Below are positions 18,595-28,100 of a stretch of DNA of 64,000 nucleotides, in pieces (position 1 is the stretch's first letter; each line of letters begins with the position of its first letter). This DNA comes from Eutreptiella sp. 'Long Island Sound 2002' (taxonomy: Eukaryota > Euglenozoa > Euglenophyceae > Eutreptiales > Eutreptiaceae): assembly GCA_964036045.1 (NCBI GenBank), contig OZ038400.1, positions 14,567,079-14,631,078 on the forward strand, in the 5' to 3' direction. Made by a program: the position numbers and the translations under genes. The notes beneath the pieces are model-generated. The model worked only from the letters and a program-made list of their open reading frames with translations. It was not told the origin of the DNA and did not search any database.

Positions 18595-18716
18595 CGGGGG
18601 GCGGCCGGGCCGGTCCTTGTATGCGACACACCCCAGCCCCCCCCCCCCCCCCCGGGTTTTGACAGATAGCTGGGGGGGTATGTCGCATCAGGACCGGTTA
18701 TAGTCGCCCCCCCCCC
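18595..18716. repeat. inverted repeat bounded by poly-G and poly-C
   Basis: Arms at 18595-18637 and 18669-18716 pair through GGGGGCG, CCGGTCCT, ATGCGACA and CCCCAGC blocks with a few mismatches. The loop contains a C run (about 18637-18654) and TTTTGACAG. The outer edge GGGGGGGCGACT (minus strand, about 18704-18716) also occurs at about 13150-13166, suggesting a small repeat family. Confidence 0.55.
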
Positions 18717-19200
18717 CCTTGTTGTGGTTGCAGAACATTGCAATGAATTGAACGGCGCAGGTCTGTCGTGAGGTCAGGATCATGCTAGTCATCTCAAAAC
18801 CTGGAATCATGGCCATCCGCCCGCCCACATCAGCTCGAGTTTTGGCTGGTCGATAGATCGAGGTTTTGAGCCAAAAAATTCTCTTCCCAGCCAACTCTAC
18901 GGCTGTGAAGGCTGCGGGTATGCAAGGACAGGGGGCTCGCCGGGCCCGGGCCCTTGACGCCGACCGGCGTATGCAAGGCCACACAACACATTTACGCACC
19001 GTGCGACTGTTTTTGCGCACAAAAACGGCAGATTTGGAGTTCTGGGGGGAGTCATGATATGGTGGTGTAGAGTGTAATACCGGTGTGTGAGAGTGGCGTG
19101 CGCATGTTCTTGGGTTTTGATTCCTGTTTTGCAGTTGCTGGGTTCCACATAGAGGCATGACTGCCCGAACTGCCTGTGGAGTTCCTACCTTCTTCATCAG
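18717..19200. other. putative intron or upstream region of the SAM-domain exon
   Basis: No coding family is recognised. The right end TTCCTACCTTCTTCATCAG is a strong pyrimidine tract with AG, immediately before the SAM exon. Confidence 0.4.
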
Positions 19201-19631
19201 CACCCCGTTTGTTCATGGTCACACGGTCCCCAATCGTCCAGTTCTGCACTCCTCTGGATGTGGCCTCGACCGGACGCAGCTCCAATGGTGGCCACTACCC
19301 CACAGATGTGTCTGCCTGGACAGTGGAGCACGTCGTGCATTGGGTGAATGGTGTCCTTCTGAAGCGATATCCAGACGCGCAATTGCATGAGCTCGGCGGC
19401 AGCATCTCGCGGCATCTCATTGATGGCTCTGTTTTGGTGCAATTGACAGCTGCAGAGTGGCAGGAAGCCATCCCTTTGCTGGGACCCCGGAAGGTGCTGG
19501 TCTCCGAGCTCCAGCGCATGGTTGGCCCCACTGCGTTCGAAAAACAACCCTCGACATGCCCACCCACCGACGTCCAGCCGCAGGCTTCCAGCACCGGACT
19601 TGCGTCTTCCATAGTGTCCCATGGGTACACG
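19201..19631 (+). CDS. exon encoding a SAM (sterile alpha motif) domain
   Basis: The frame contains SAWTVEHVVHWVNGVLLKRY, then a LIDGSVLVQLTAAEWQEAI block, then LGPRKVLVSELQRM. That is the SAM fold order: W-x-x-E-x-V-x-x-W helix, DGxxLxxLT turn and C-terminal LGxRxxxxxxLxxM helix. SAM domains mediate protein-protein or RNA contacts. The exon starts after a strong 3' splice site at 19200 and probably ends at the CACG/GTGAAG donor (19631/19632). An ATG inside the exon (FMVTRSP) could also be the start. The rest of the protein is not identified. A histidine-kinase-like exon lies tail to tail on the other strand, about 10 bases away. Confidence 0.6.
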
Positions 19632-19641
19632 GTGAAGGCTC

Positions 19642-20109
19642 TCATGAGCATGGGGCTCTCCAAGTCCGCATCGTCTGCAAACCTAAACCCGGAGATCGGC
19701 CCTGCTCCTCCAACTCTTCTCTCTGTTGGTCCTCATCATCCGCCCCCCCCTTCCCATGGGCCTCATAATTTTGTCGATGGAATCCGGTGTCAAACGCCGC
19801 CCGCACGCGGCAGAACTCCCGCAGCAGCAGCTTGCGCCCCGCCGCCAGCGCGCTGCCGAACTCGTGCACGCTCGACGGCGTCAGCCGCGGCGCGTACCGC
19901 CCGGCGGCGAGGTCCACGTACGCCTGGCGATGCTGGCACAGCTGCATCCCCCGGCGCAGCGACGCGACGCACTCGAGCAGGACCGCGTGCGGCCCCGTGT
20001 ACGTCTCCAGGAACAGCTCGACCTCGCCGGCCGCGTCGGCCATGCGGTTCTTGAGGGAGTGGTTGAGCACGCTGTCCGCCTTGCGGCTGGCCTGGTAGCT
20101 CATCTCCAC
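19642..20109 (-). CDS. exon with a histidine-kinase-like phosphoacceptor helix
   Basis: After a clear 3' splice site (CTTCTCCTGCCGCAG, minus strand) the frame reads VEMSYQASRKADSVLNHSLKNRM and ADAAGEVELFL, followed by an amphipathic helical stretch. NHSLKN resembles the H-box of a DHp domain, where the His is phosphorylated in sensor kinases; such kinases occur in many algae and protists. No ATP-binding domain is seen, so it would lie in later exons on the minus strand. The coding part has high GC (about 19790-20109). The 3' limit is uncertain: the frame stays open to 19642, but residues after FDTGFHRQN look less protein-like. The family call is an inference from one motif. Confidence 0.4.
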   Translation of the reverse strand: MEMSYQASRKADSVLNHSLKNRMADAAGEVELFLETYTGPHAVLLECVASLRRGMQLCQHRQAYVDLAAGRYAPRLTPSSVHEFGSALAAGRKLLLREFCRVRAAFDTGFHRQNYEAHGKGGADDEDQQREELEEQGRSPGLGLQTMRTWRAPCS

Positions 20110-20132
20110 CTGCGGCAGGAGAAGGGTCGGGT

Positions 20133-20204
20133 AAGAAGGCACCGGGCGATGCCCCTGCCGAAGGGTGCCTCTCACGGCGAGGCCCGCGCGGTGGGTGAAG
20201 AGGC
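20133..20204. repeat. 72-bp direct repeat, copy 1
   Basis: The segment from AAGAAGGCACCGGGC to GTGGGTGAAGAGGC matches 23623-23694 at roughly 80% by eye, in the same orientation and with the same length. It lies in the presumed intron upstream of the kinase-like exon. Confidence 0.5.
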
Positions 20205-20585
20205 ACCTGCGTGAGGCATGGATGTGGCACACCCGACGCAGCGCGTGGGGTGCATGGGACGAGAACGTTTACCCCGCGCCCCCCCCCCCCCTGGGAGAGC
20301 GACACTAAAGTTCCAAAATTTGACGGAGAGTACACTTCCTGGTGCCTTCACAAGGGGGTTGCTCTCGCTTGCTCAGAGGGTGCGCCTGGGCGGGTTGGAC
20401 CGCCCCCGCGCCGCAACGAGCAATGGATCCCGGCAGCCGATGCGGTGCAGGGGGGTGCCCCAGGGAATGCACCAAATGGAAGAGTCGCGGCGACGGTTTG
20501 GGGGGAATGGCAGGCCTGCGCGCCCCCCCACCTCCTCCATTCGACGCCCGAGACATGACCGGGGCCACCGCTGTGGGCATTTGGT
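20205..20585. other. GC-rich spacer
   Basis: This contains C runs (20279-20290 and near 20524-20530) and no frame with protein-like features. It may be further intron of the minus-strand gene. Confidence 0.3.
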
Positions 20586-20770
20586 GAAACCTAGTATGCA
20601 CGTAGCAAAACCTAGTAAAATGTAGCAAAACCTAGTAAAATGTAGCAAAACCTAGTAAAAATAATTTTTTTACTAGGTTTTTAAAAAAATTTATTTTAAA
20701 AAATTTATTTTTTTACTAGGTAAAAAAAGCAAAAATTCAAAAAAAAATTCCTTACTAGGTTACTAGGTAG
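20586..20770. repeat. ACCTAGTAAAA cluster 1 (AT-rich, both orientations)
   Basis: ACCTAGTAAAA occurs four times directly at about 21-base spacing (AAAATGTAGCAAAACCTAG units) and then four times inverted as ACTAGGT, embedded in A/T runs. The cluster can fold into hairpins. A second cluster with the same motif lies at 23322-23515. Confidence 0.65.
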
Positions 20771-20973
20771 TGACAAATCTGGACTTGAATTTGAACAAAA
20801 AACACCAAGTTTATGGGGGGGGGGTCAACGGTAGGTGGTATTTATGTTTAAGGGCATGGTGCCCCCTGGTCTATTCCAGGCCACTTGTGTAAGTGGCGCC
20901 CCACCCGGGCCAAACCGTGTATTGCAAGGTCAGCAAAAATAAAATGAGGCTCAAGAAAAGAAGGAGCTTTTAT
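20771..20973. other. spacer with poly-G run
   Basis: No gene features. A G run lies at 20815-20823, followed by plain sequence up to the large palindrome. Confidence 0.3.
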
Positions 20974-21899
20974 ATCATAAATATATATACATGGGCGTTT
21001 GACAGGGGGGGGGGGGTAAACAGGCTGTTTCGGGTGTTTTCCCGGAGTAGGTCCCGGTGCCGGCTGATTTCAGAAAAATGGGTGTCAAATCTCATGGGTA
21101 CGTTATACCTTTTTGAAAGGTGCATGGAAAGGGCTTTTCAGTGCAATTTGAGTTGGGGTCTAACTCATCGATATGTTGAAATGCCGGGCCGGACGAAAAA
21201 AAACGTTTCGGTTCCAGAGGCCAGATTTAGCTGTTCTGCTTGCAGCTTGCGCAGGTAACCAACAGTGGTCCGGGGATATTTCTCCAACATACTGTGACTT
21301 CAGCAAAATATGCTAGGGTGTAAAAAGATGCAGTTTTACGTGCCGAATCCATTGGCGCAGATCTCACGTTCCAACTCAACAATATTATAGAGAAATTCAC
21401 CAAAAACTGTCTGGCTCGCAGCCCGAAAAAAAGAAGATTTTTAATCGCTTACTTTTTCAGGCTGCCAGCCAGACAGTTTTAAGTGAATTTCTCTAACATA
21501 TCGTTGAGTTAGAAGGTGAGACCTGCACCAATGGATTCGGCACGAAGAACTGCATCCTTTTACTGCCTAGCATATGTTGCTGGAGTTAGGATATGTTGCA
21601 GAAATACCCCCTGGACCACTGTTGGTTACCTGCGCAAGCTGCAAGCAGAACAGCTAAATCGGCCCTCTGGAACCAAAACGTTTTTTTCGTTCGGCCCGGC
21701 ATTTTGACATATCGATGAGTTAGACCCCAACTCAAATTACATTTAATAGCCCTTCCCATGCACTTTTCAAAAAGGTACAACATGCAAGGGCGAATGTACA
21801 CCCATATCCCGGAATTGGCTTTGGACCACCGCCGACTCCGGGAAAACACCCATATACACCCCCCCCCCCTCTGTCAAACGCCCATATACATATATGAGG
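20974..21899. repeat. ~925-bp near-perfect palindrome (foldback element)
   Basis: The left arm (about 20974-21433) and right arm (about 21451-21899) are reverse complements over about 450 bases with scattered differences, around an 18-base centre at about 21434-21450. Matching blocks include CATGGGCGTTTGACAG with CTGTCAAACGCCCAT at the outer ends, GGTAACCAACAGTGGTCC with its complement, and CTGTCTGGC at the centre. Each arm carries a poly-G or poly-C run near its outer end. No ORF spans the arms meaningfully, so this looks like a foldback DNA transposon or a recent inverted duplication. TTTATAT flanks both sides (20968-20974 and 21915-21921), a weak candidate target duplication. Confidence 0.85.
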
Positions 21900-22049
21900 T
21901 GCACACACGTGTACTTTATATGAAGTCGCAAAACACACGCTTGTAGGTGAGGTCCGCCTTCTTATCTTTGTATGTGGGTTATGCAGAGGGAGGGTTGTGC
22001 TTGCACATGTTGCGAAGCACGCCCGTGGTCTTTTCTTCCAACTCTTTGA

Positions 22050-22655
22050 TTAGATTTTTGTCATACTCCAATTTCCCAGAGCATTTTTGGGGTAATGCTC
22101 CTGAACAAAACATTCTTCACCACGGATCACCACCTTTGGACGGACCTCATCTACAGAAGGCGGCTTGTCAACCACAAGCCGGTCACCCAAGGCGAATGCC
22201 AACACAATGCATGCCAGTGTGGCAGTAAATTGCACTCTCCATTTGCGCAATGCCACACATATCTCCGAGGGACAAAAACCGGAAGCATGCAGGGCACACT
22301 GATAAACTCCACATTCAGGGCACGTGATGTGGGTTGTGTCGTCGCAAAAAAAGCACGACGAACGGCTGGGCGTAGCATACATCCGTGCCAAGGCCCAACT
22401 GGGTGAGGTCTCAATAGGGGGGGCATGCGGAGAATTGCGATAGTGCAAAGCTGCCTGTGCAATCTCACGCAACAACCACAATCTGTCTTGTGGAAGCTGG
22501 ATGCTACCATTGACAACACGCCTAGACAAAAGGCAATGTAGCATCAGAAGGCAGGCAGGATGGCAGCTCACAAAGTCGTCTTGATGTAGGAAGGTGGAGT
22601 AGAGGGGGGCTATAGCAAATGCTACACTGCCAAACCCACCCAAAAACATGTCCAA
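22050..22655 (-). CDS. Cys-rich fragment, possibly a transposase C-terminus
   Basis: The 201-codon open frame has a metal-binding pattern at residues 101-123: C101-x2-C104-x7-C112-x2-C115-x4-C120-x2-H123. This resembles the C-terminal Cys-rich zinc domain of piggyBac-type transposases, but the DDD catalytic core is absent. Upstream residues 24-75 include a predicted helical region (PACLLMLHCLLSRRVV). A hydrophobic stretch (ATLACIVLAFALG) follows the finger, which would be odd for a transposase and leaves open a membrane RING-like protein. An ATG starts it 25 bases from the 85-bp repeats, so the N-terminus may be lost or in another exon. Confidence 0.35.
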   Translation of the reverse strand: MDMFLGGFGSVAFAIAPLYSTFLHQDDFVSCHPACLLMLHCLLSRRVVNGSIQLPQDRLWLLREIAQAALHYRNSPHAPPIETSPSWALARMYATPSRSSCFFCDDTTHITCPECGVYQCALHASGFCPSEICVALRKWRVQFTATLACIVLAFALGDRLVVDKPPSVDEVRPKVVIRGEECFVQEHYPKNALGNWSMTKI

Positions 22656-22679
22656 CCTCTTCTACGCCCTTGCCTCAAT

Positions 22680-23319
22680 GCGGGGGCAGAATCAGAAGTG
22701 GCCCACTTGTGGGCTGGTGGCTACATAACCCCTGCCGCCTGGGGGGTCCCCGCCGCTTCAGAGCGGGGGGCAGAATCAGAAGTGGCCCACTTGTAGGCAA
22801 GGTGGCTACGTAACCCCTGCCGCCTCGGGGATCCCCACCGCTTCAGAGCAGGGGGCAGAATCAGAAGTGGCCCACTTGTGGGCAAGGTGGCTACGTAACC
22901 CCTGCCGCCTCGAGGATCCCCTCCACTTCAGAGCGGGGGGCAGAATCAGAAGTGGCCCACTTGTGGGCAAGGTGGCTACATAACCCCTGCCGCCTGAGGG
23001 GTCCCCTCCACTTCAGAGCGGGGGGCAGAATCAGAAGTGGCCCACAAGTGGGCAAGGTGGCTACATAACCCCTGCCGCGTAGGGGATCCCCACCGCTTCA
23101 GAGCGGGGGGCAGAATCAGAAGTGGCCCACTTGTGGGCAAGGTGGCTACGTAACCCCTGCCGCCTTGGGGATCCCCTCCACTTCAGAGCGGGGGGCAGAA
23201 TCAGAAGTGGCCCACTTGTGGGCAAGGTGGCTACATAACCCCTGCCGCGTAGGGGATCCCCACCGCTTCAGAGCGGGGGGCAGAATCAGAAGTGGCCCAC
23301 TTGTGGGCAAGGTGGCTAC
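22680..23319. repeat. 85-bp tandem repeat, about 7.5 units (8 core copies)
   Basis: Eight copies of CAGAATCAGAAGTGGCCCA occur at 83-86-base spacing from about 22687 to 23281. Each unit has a hairpin core GCCCAC-TT-GTGGGC, then GGTGGCTAC, AACCCCTGCCGCC and a GC-rich end CGCTTCAGAGCGG. The last unit breaks off at GGTGGCTAC and runs straight into the second ACCTAG cluster. The unit length is not a multiple of three, so it is not coding. Confidence 0.9.
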
Positions 23320-23515
23320 CCAGTAACCTAGTAAACAAAAAAACTTTTTTTTCATTAGTGTCTGAAACCTAGTAAAAACAAAAAAAAATTTCCTAGGTTC
23401 CGAAACCTAGTAAAAGAAAAAACTTTTTTTTTACTAGGTTCCCAATACGTAGTAAACTGTTACCTAGTAAAAAAAATTAATTTTCTTAACAAATTTTTTT
23501 TTACTAGGTTTCACT
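23320..23515. repeat. ACCTAGTAAAA cluster 2
   Basis: Four direct ACCTAGTAAA-type motifs alternate with inverted CTAGGT motifs, separated by A/T runs, much like the cluster at 20586-20770. Both clusters border plain GC-rich sequence abruptly; here the outer edge is ACTAGGTTTCAC. Confidence 0.65.
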
Positions 23516-23622
23516 ACAGACCCCACCGCTGTGCACCAGCGCGGCGATGGAATGGGGCGGTGGTCCCCGAGCACCCACCGAACATGGCCGAGGGGCTGTC
23601 AACAAATGGAAGGGGCGATCCC

Positions 23623-23694
23623 GAAGAGGCACCGGGCAATGCCTGTGCCGAAGGGCTCGTTTCAAGGCGAGGCTCGTAGGGTGGGTGAAGAGGC
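23623..23694. repeat. 72-bp direct repeat, copy 2
   Basis: Partner of 20133-20204, with the same length and orientation, 3,490 bases apart. The repeat pair encloses both ACCTAG clusters, the palindrome and the 85-bp array. Confidence 0.5.
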
Positions 23695-24393
23695 TTCCTG
23701 GGTTCCTCGGCGCTCCTTGGGCCATCTGAGGTCACCTGCCAACCCAAACCCATTGGAAAGGTGCCCGGAGGTGGAACCGCAGGGGGTAGTAGAGGCCGTG
23801 GGAGGAGAGGGGGTGGGAGGCTCACAAACGTTGGCATTGCAGCGGGACAGGCTGGCTGGGGGCAACAACTGAGGGTGAGTGTTGTTTTCCCTGTGGGGGG
23901 ACAAGGCGACCGCGGAGTATGCGTGTTGATGTGTGGGGGTGTGTTTGTAGGGGCACATCTCTTTATTGTTTTGACACTATCCGGTCCCATCCATAACTGT
24001 TCGAGATTGTTCCGGATCTTCAGACTCATTGTCCGAGACAACACCTTGTCGGCCCCACCACCCACCTGCCGTCCTCACACACAGGGGGCCTAAGGTTATG
24101 GGGTTAATCGCCGATGCATACTGTACATTCATTGCCATCAGTAGGAACCACAGGGGAATAGGGACCCAAGTTTCTTGCCCTGTTGGCGTTTTTTCCCGTT
24201 GTGTAGGGGCCAGCGCAATTCCGGATGGAGCTACCACAGCGGCCGCGCCGCCGCACATCGGGCCTGAGACATCTATTTGCCGGGGTCATCCAAGATACGG
24301 ATTTGCCAGTGGAGTAGGCAGCAGCGATGATTCGTAAAGCCCAAAATGATTTTCGTAAATGCGGCGGCCCCCAACTTATAGTCATGAACTCAC
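23695..24393. other. probable intron or intergenic DNA
   Basis: Short frames only, on both strands. Bases 24381-24393 read on the minus strand give GTGAGTTCATGAC, the 5' splice site of the membrane-protein exon, so at least the right end is intronic. Confidence 0.4.
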
Positions 24394-24715
24394 AGTACAG
24401 CGCCCCTCCCTGTGGGCCACTCCTGCCTCAATGCTGGAAGATATGGGGCGCACCTCCTTCTCGGCCAAGTGGTGCAGCATGAGGAACCGCTTGAAGTAGA
24501 AGGCGAGCCCAAACCCGAAGAGGACGATGCAGTTGCAGACGACGAGGAGGCAGTAGGTGGCGTTCCAGGCGAGGACGTGTGGGGCGAGCATGCACACACA
24601 GGTGACCGCCAGCGTGAGCAGCGTCACGGCCTGGTCCGCGGTGAGGTACACCGTCACGATCAGCTGCGGTATCAGGAGGATGATGTAGAAGAGGCTGTTC
24701 GTGATGGTCACGAGA
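24394..24715 (-). CDS. exon of a multi-pass membrane protein
   Basis: The exon is bounded on the minus strand by a 3' splice site (GGGGGTCAG at 24716-24724, pyrimidine tract farther upstream) and a strong donor (ACT/GTGAGT at 24394/24393). Its 322 bases encode three hydrophobic stretches: VTITNSLFYIILLIPQLIV, then VTLLTLAVTCVCMLAPHVLAW, then YCLLVVCNCIVLFGFGLAFY. A charged tail follows, FKRFLMLHHLAEKEVRP. No family is recognised; a channel, transporter or receptor are all possible. The clean splice sites and uninterrupted hydrophobic pattern make a real gene likely. Confidence 0.6.
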
Positions 24716-25128
24716 CTGACCCCCAGGCCTCGGAGGTGACCCGGACCCCCCAAACTCGGCGAAAAAAAGAAATTGAAAATGGGATTATTGAAATCAGCAC
24801 GTCGAGGGGATTCAGAAAAGTGATCATTTGCCATGTATTTGGCGGGAAAAAAATATTGACCATTGTCAATGCTCAAAAAGATTGTCGGCACCTTCGGCGC
24901 CAGGATTCATAATAACTGATTATTGGTCCTCTCAATTGAGCCCTTTTCCCAAGCCCCCCCGCGACCGTTTTGCGGGGCTCTATCGACCCCCCCCCCCCCC
25001 GGCGCGGGAGGGAAAACCCTACTTCCCCAGCACAACTTTGACATTTCTAATAAGCCTCTGCCCATAAATGTGACTTATCCTCCCGTTCCCCCTTGTCCTG
25101 CACCCTTTGTTCCGGTCCCCTGAGTCCC
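24716..25128. other. intron/intergenic spacer up to the satellite
   Basis: This contains the pyrimidine tract serving the membrane exon, a C run (about 24987-25000) and a pyrimidine-rich end (CCCGTTCCCCCTTGTCCTG). The satellite begins abruptly after GAGTCCC. Confidence 0.4.
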
Positions 25129-28100
25129 CCTGTAGTTGTGGTACACCCCCCCTACGGATCGGACCACGCCCTGTAGTTGTGGTACACCCCCCCTACGCAC
25201 TGGACCACGCCCTGTAGTTGTGGTACACCCCCCCTACGGAGTGGACCACGCCCTGTAGTTGTGGTACACCCCCCCTACGGACTGGACCACGCCCTGTAGT
25301 TGTGGTACACCCTCCCTACGGACCGGACCACGCCCTGTAGTTGTGGTACACCCCCCCTACGGACCGGACCACGCCCTGTAGTTGTGGTACAGCCCCCCTA
25401 CGGACCGGACCACGCCCTGTAGTTGTGGTACACTCGCCCTACGGACCGGACCACGCCCTGTAGTTTTGGTACACCCCCCCTACGGACCGGACCACGCCCT
25501 GTAGTTGTGGTACACCCCCCCTACGGACTGGACCACGCCCTGTAGTTCTGGTACACTCCCCCTACGGACTGGACCACGCCCAATAGTTGTGGTACACCCC
25601 CCCTACGGACTGGACCACGCCCTGTACTTCTGGTACACCCCCCCTACGGACCGAACCACGCCCTGTAGTTGTGGTACACCCCCCCTACGGACCGGACCAT
25701 GCCCTGTGGTTGTGGTACTCCCCCCCTACGCACTGGACCACGCCCTGTAGTTGTGGTACACCCCCCCTACGCACTGGACCACGCCCTGTAGTTGTGGTAC
25801 ACGCCCCCCACGGACCGGACCACGACCTGTAGTTGTGGTACACCCCCCCTACGGACCGGAACACGCCCTGTAGTTGTGGTACACCCTCACGACGCACTGG
25901 ACCACGCCCTGTAGTTGTGGTACACCTCCCCTACGCACTGGACCGCGCCCCGTACTTGTGGTACACCCCCCCTACAGACTGGACCACACCCTCTAGTTGT
26001 GGTACACCCCCCCTACGCACTGGACCACGCCCTGTAATTCTGGTACACCCCCCCTACGGACCGGACCACGCCCTGTAGTTGTGGTACACCACCCCTACGC
26101 ACTGGAACACGCCCTGTACTTCTGGTACACTCCCCCTACGGACTGGACCACGCCCTGTAGTTGTGGTCCGCCCCCCCTACGGACTGGACCACGCCCTGTA
26201 CTTCTGGTACACCCTCCCCCTACGTACTGGACCACGCCCTGTAGTTGTGGTACACTCCCCCTACGGACTGGACCACGCCCTGTAGTTTTGGTACACCCTC
26301 CTTACGGACCGGACCATGCCCTGTAGTTGTGGTACACCCCCCCTACGGACCGGACCACGCCCTGTAGTTGTGGTACACCCCCCCTACGGACCGGACGCCG
26401 CCCTGTAGTTGTGGTACACCCCCCTACGGACTGGACCACGCCCTGTAGTTGTGGTACACCCCCCCTACGGACTGGACCACGCCCTGTAGTTGTGGTACAC
26501 CCCCCCTACGGACCGGACCACGCCCTGTAGTTGTGGTACACCCCCCCTACGGACCGGACCACGCCCTGTAGTTGTGGTACACCCCCCCTACGGACCGGAC
26601 CACGCCCTGTAGTTGTGGTACACTCCCCCTACGGACTGGACCACGCCCTGTAGTTTTGGTACACCCCCCCTACGGACCGGACCACGCCCTGTAGTTGTGG
26701 TACCCCCCCCTACGGACCGGACCACGCCCTGTAGTTGTGGTACACCCCCCCTACGTACTGGACCACGCCCTGTAGTTGTGGTACACCCCCCCTACGGACT
26801 GGACCACGCCCTGTAGTTGTGGTACACCCCCCCTACGGACTGGACCACGCCCTGTAGTTGTGGTACACCCTCCGTACAGACCGGACCACGCCCTGTAGTT
26901 GTGGCACACCCCCCCTACGGACTGGACCACGCCCTGTAGTTGTGGTACACCCCCCCTACGGACTGGACCACGCCCTGTAGTTCTGGTACACCCCCCCTAC
27001 GGACCGGACCACGCCCTGTAGTTGTGGTACACCCCCCCTACGGACCGGACCACGCCCTGTAGTTGTGGTACACCCCCCCTACGGACTGGACCACGCCCTG
27101 TAGTTCTGGTACACCCCCCCTACGGACCGGACCACGCCCTGTAGTTGTGGTACACCCGCCCTACGGACCGGACCACGCCCTGTAGTTGTGGTACACCCCC
27201 CCTACGGACTGGACCACGCCCTGTAGTTGTGGTACACCCCCCCTACGGACCGGGCCACGCCCTGTAGTTGTGGTACACCCCCCCTACGGACTGGACCACG
27301 CCCTGTAGTTGTGGTACACCCCCCCTACGGACCGGACCACGCCCTGTAGTTGTGGTACACCCCCCCCTACGCACTGGACCACGCCCTGTAGTTGTGGTAC
27401 ACCCCCCCTACAGACCGGACCACGCCCTGTAGTTGTGGTACACCCCCCCTACGGACTGGACCACGCCCTGTAGTTGTGCTACACCCCCCCTACGGACTGG
27501 ACCACGCCCTGTAGTTGTGGTACACCCCCCCTACGGACCGGACCACGCCCTGTAGTTGTGGTACACCCCCCCTACGGACTGGACCACGCCCTGTAGTTCT
27601 GGTACACCCCCCCTACGGACCGGACCACGCCCTGTAGTTGTGGTACACCCCCCCTGCGGACCGGACCACGCCCTGTAGTTGTGGTACACCCCCCCTACGC
27701 ACCGGACCACGCCGTGTAGTTGTGGTACACCCCCCCTACGCACTGGACCACGCCGTGTAGTTGTGGTACACCCCCCCTACGGACTGGACCACGCCCTGTA
27801 GTTGTGGTACACCCCCTCTACGTACTGGACCATGCCCTGTAGTTCTGGTACACTCCCCCTACGGACTGGACCACGCCCAATAGCTGTGGTACACCCCCCC
27901 TACGGACTGGACCCCGCCCTGTACTTCTGGTACACCCCCCCTACGGACCGGACCCCGCCCTGTAGTTGTGGTACACCCCCCCTACGGACCGGACCATGCC
28001 CTGTGGTTGTGGTACACCCCCCCTACGCACTGGACCACGCCCTGTAGTTGTGGTACACCCCCCCTACGCACTGGACCACGCCCTGTAGTTGTGGTACACC

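Noticed and set aside
19726-20214. Plus-strand frames across the kinase-like exon
   Set aside because: They are Arg/Ala-rich shadows of the GC-rich minus-strand exon, which has a splice site and a coherent helical protein.
20968-21921. TTTATAT as a target-site duplication of the palindrome
   Set aside because: The sequences between TTTATAT and the arms do not match each other, so the 7-base identity in AT-rich DNA may be chance. It is noted only as weak.
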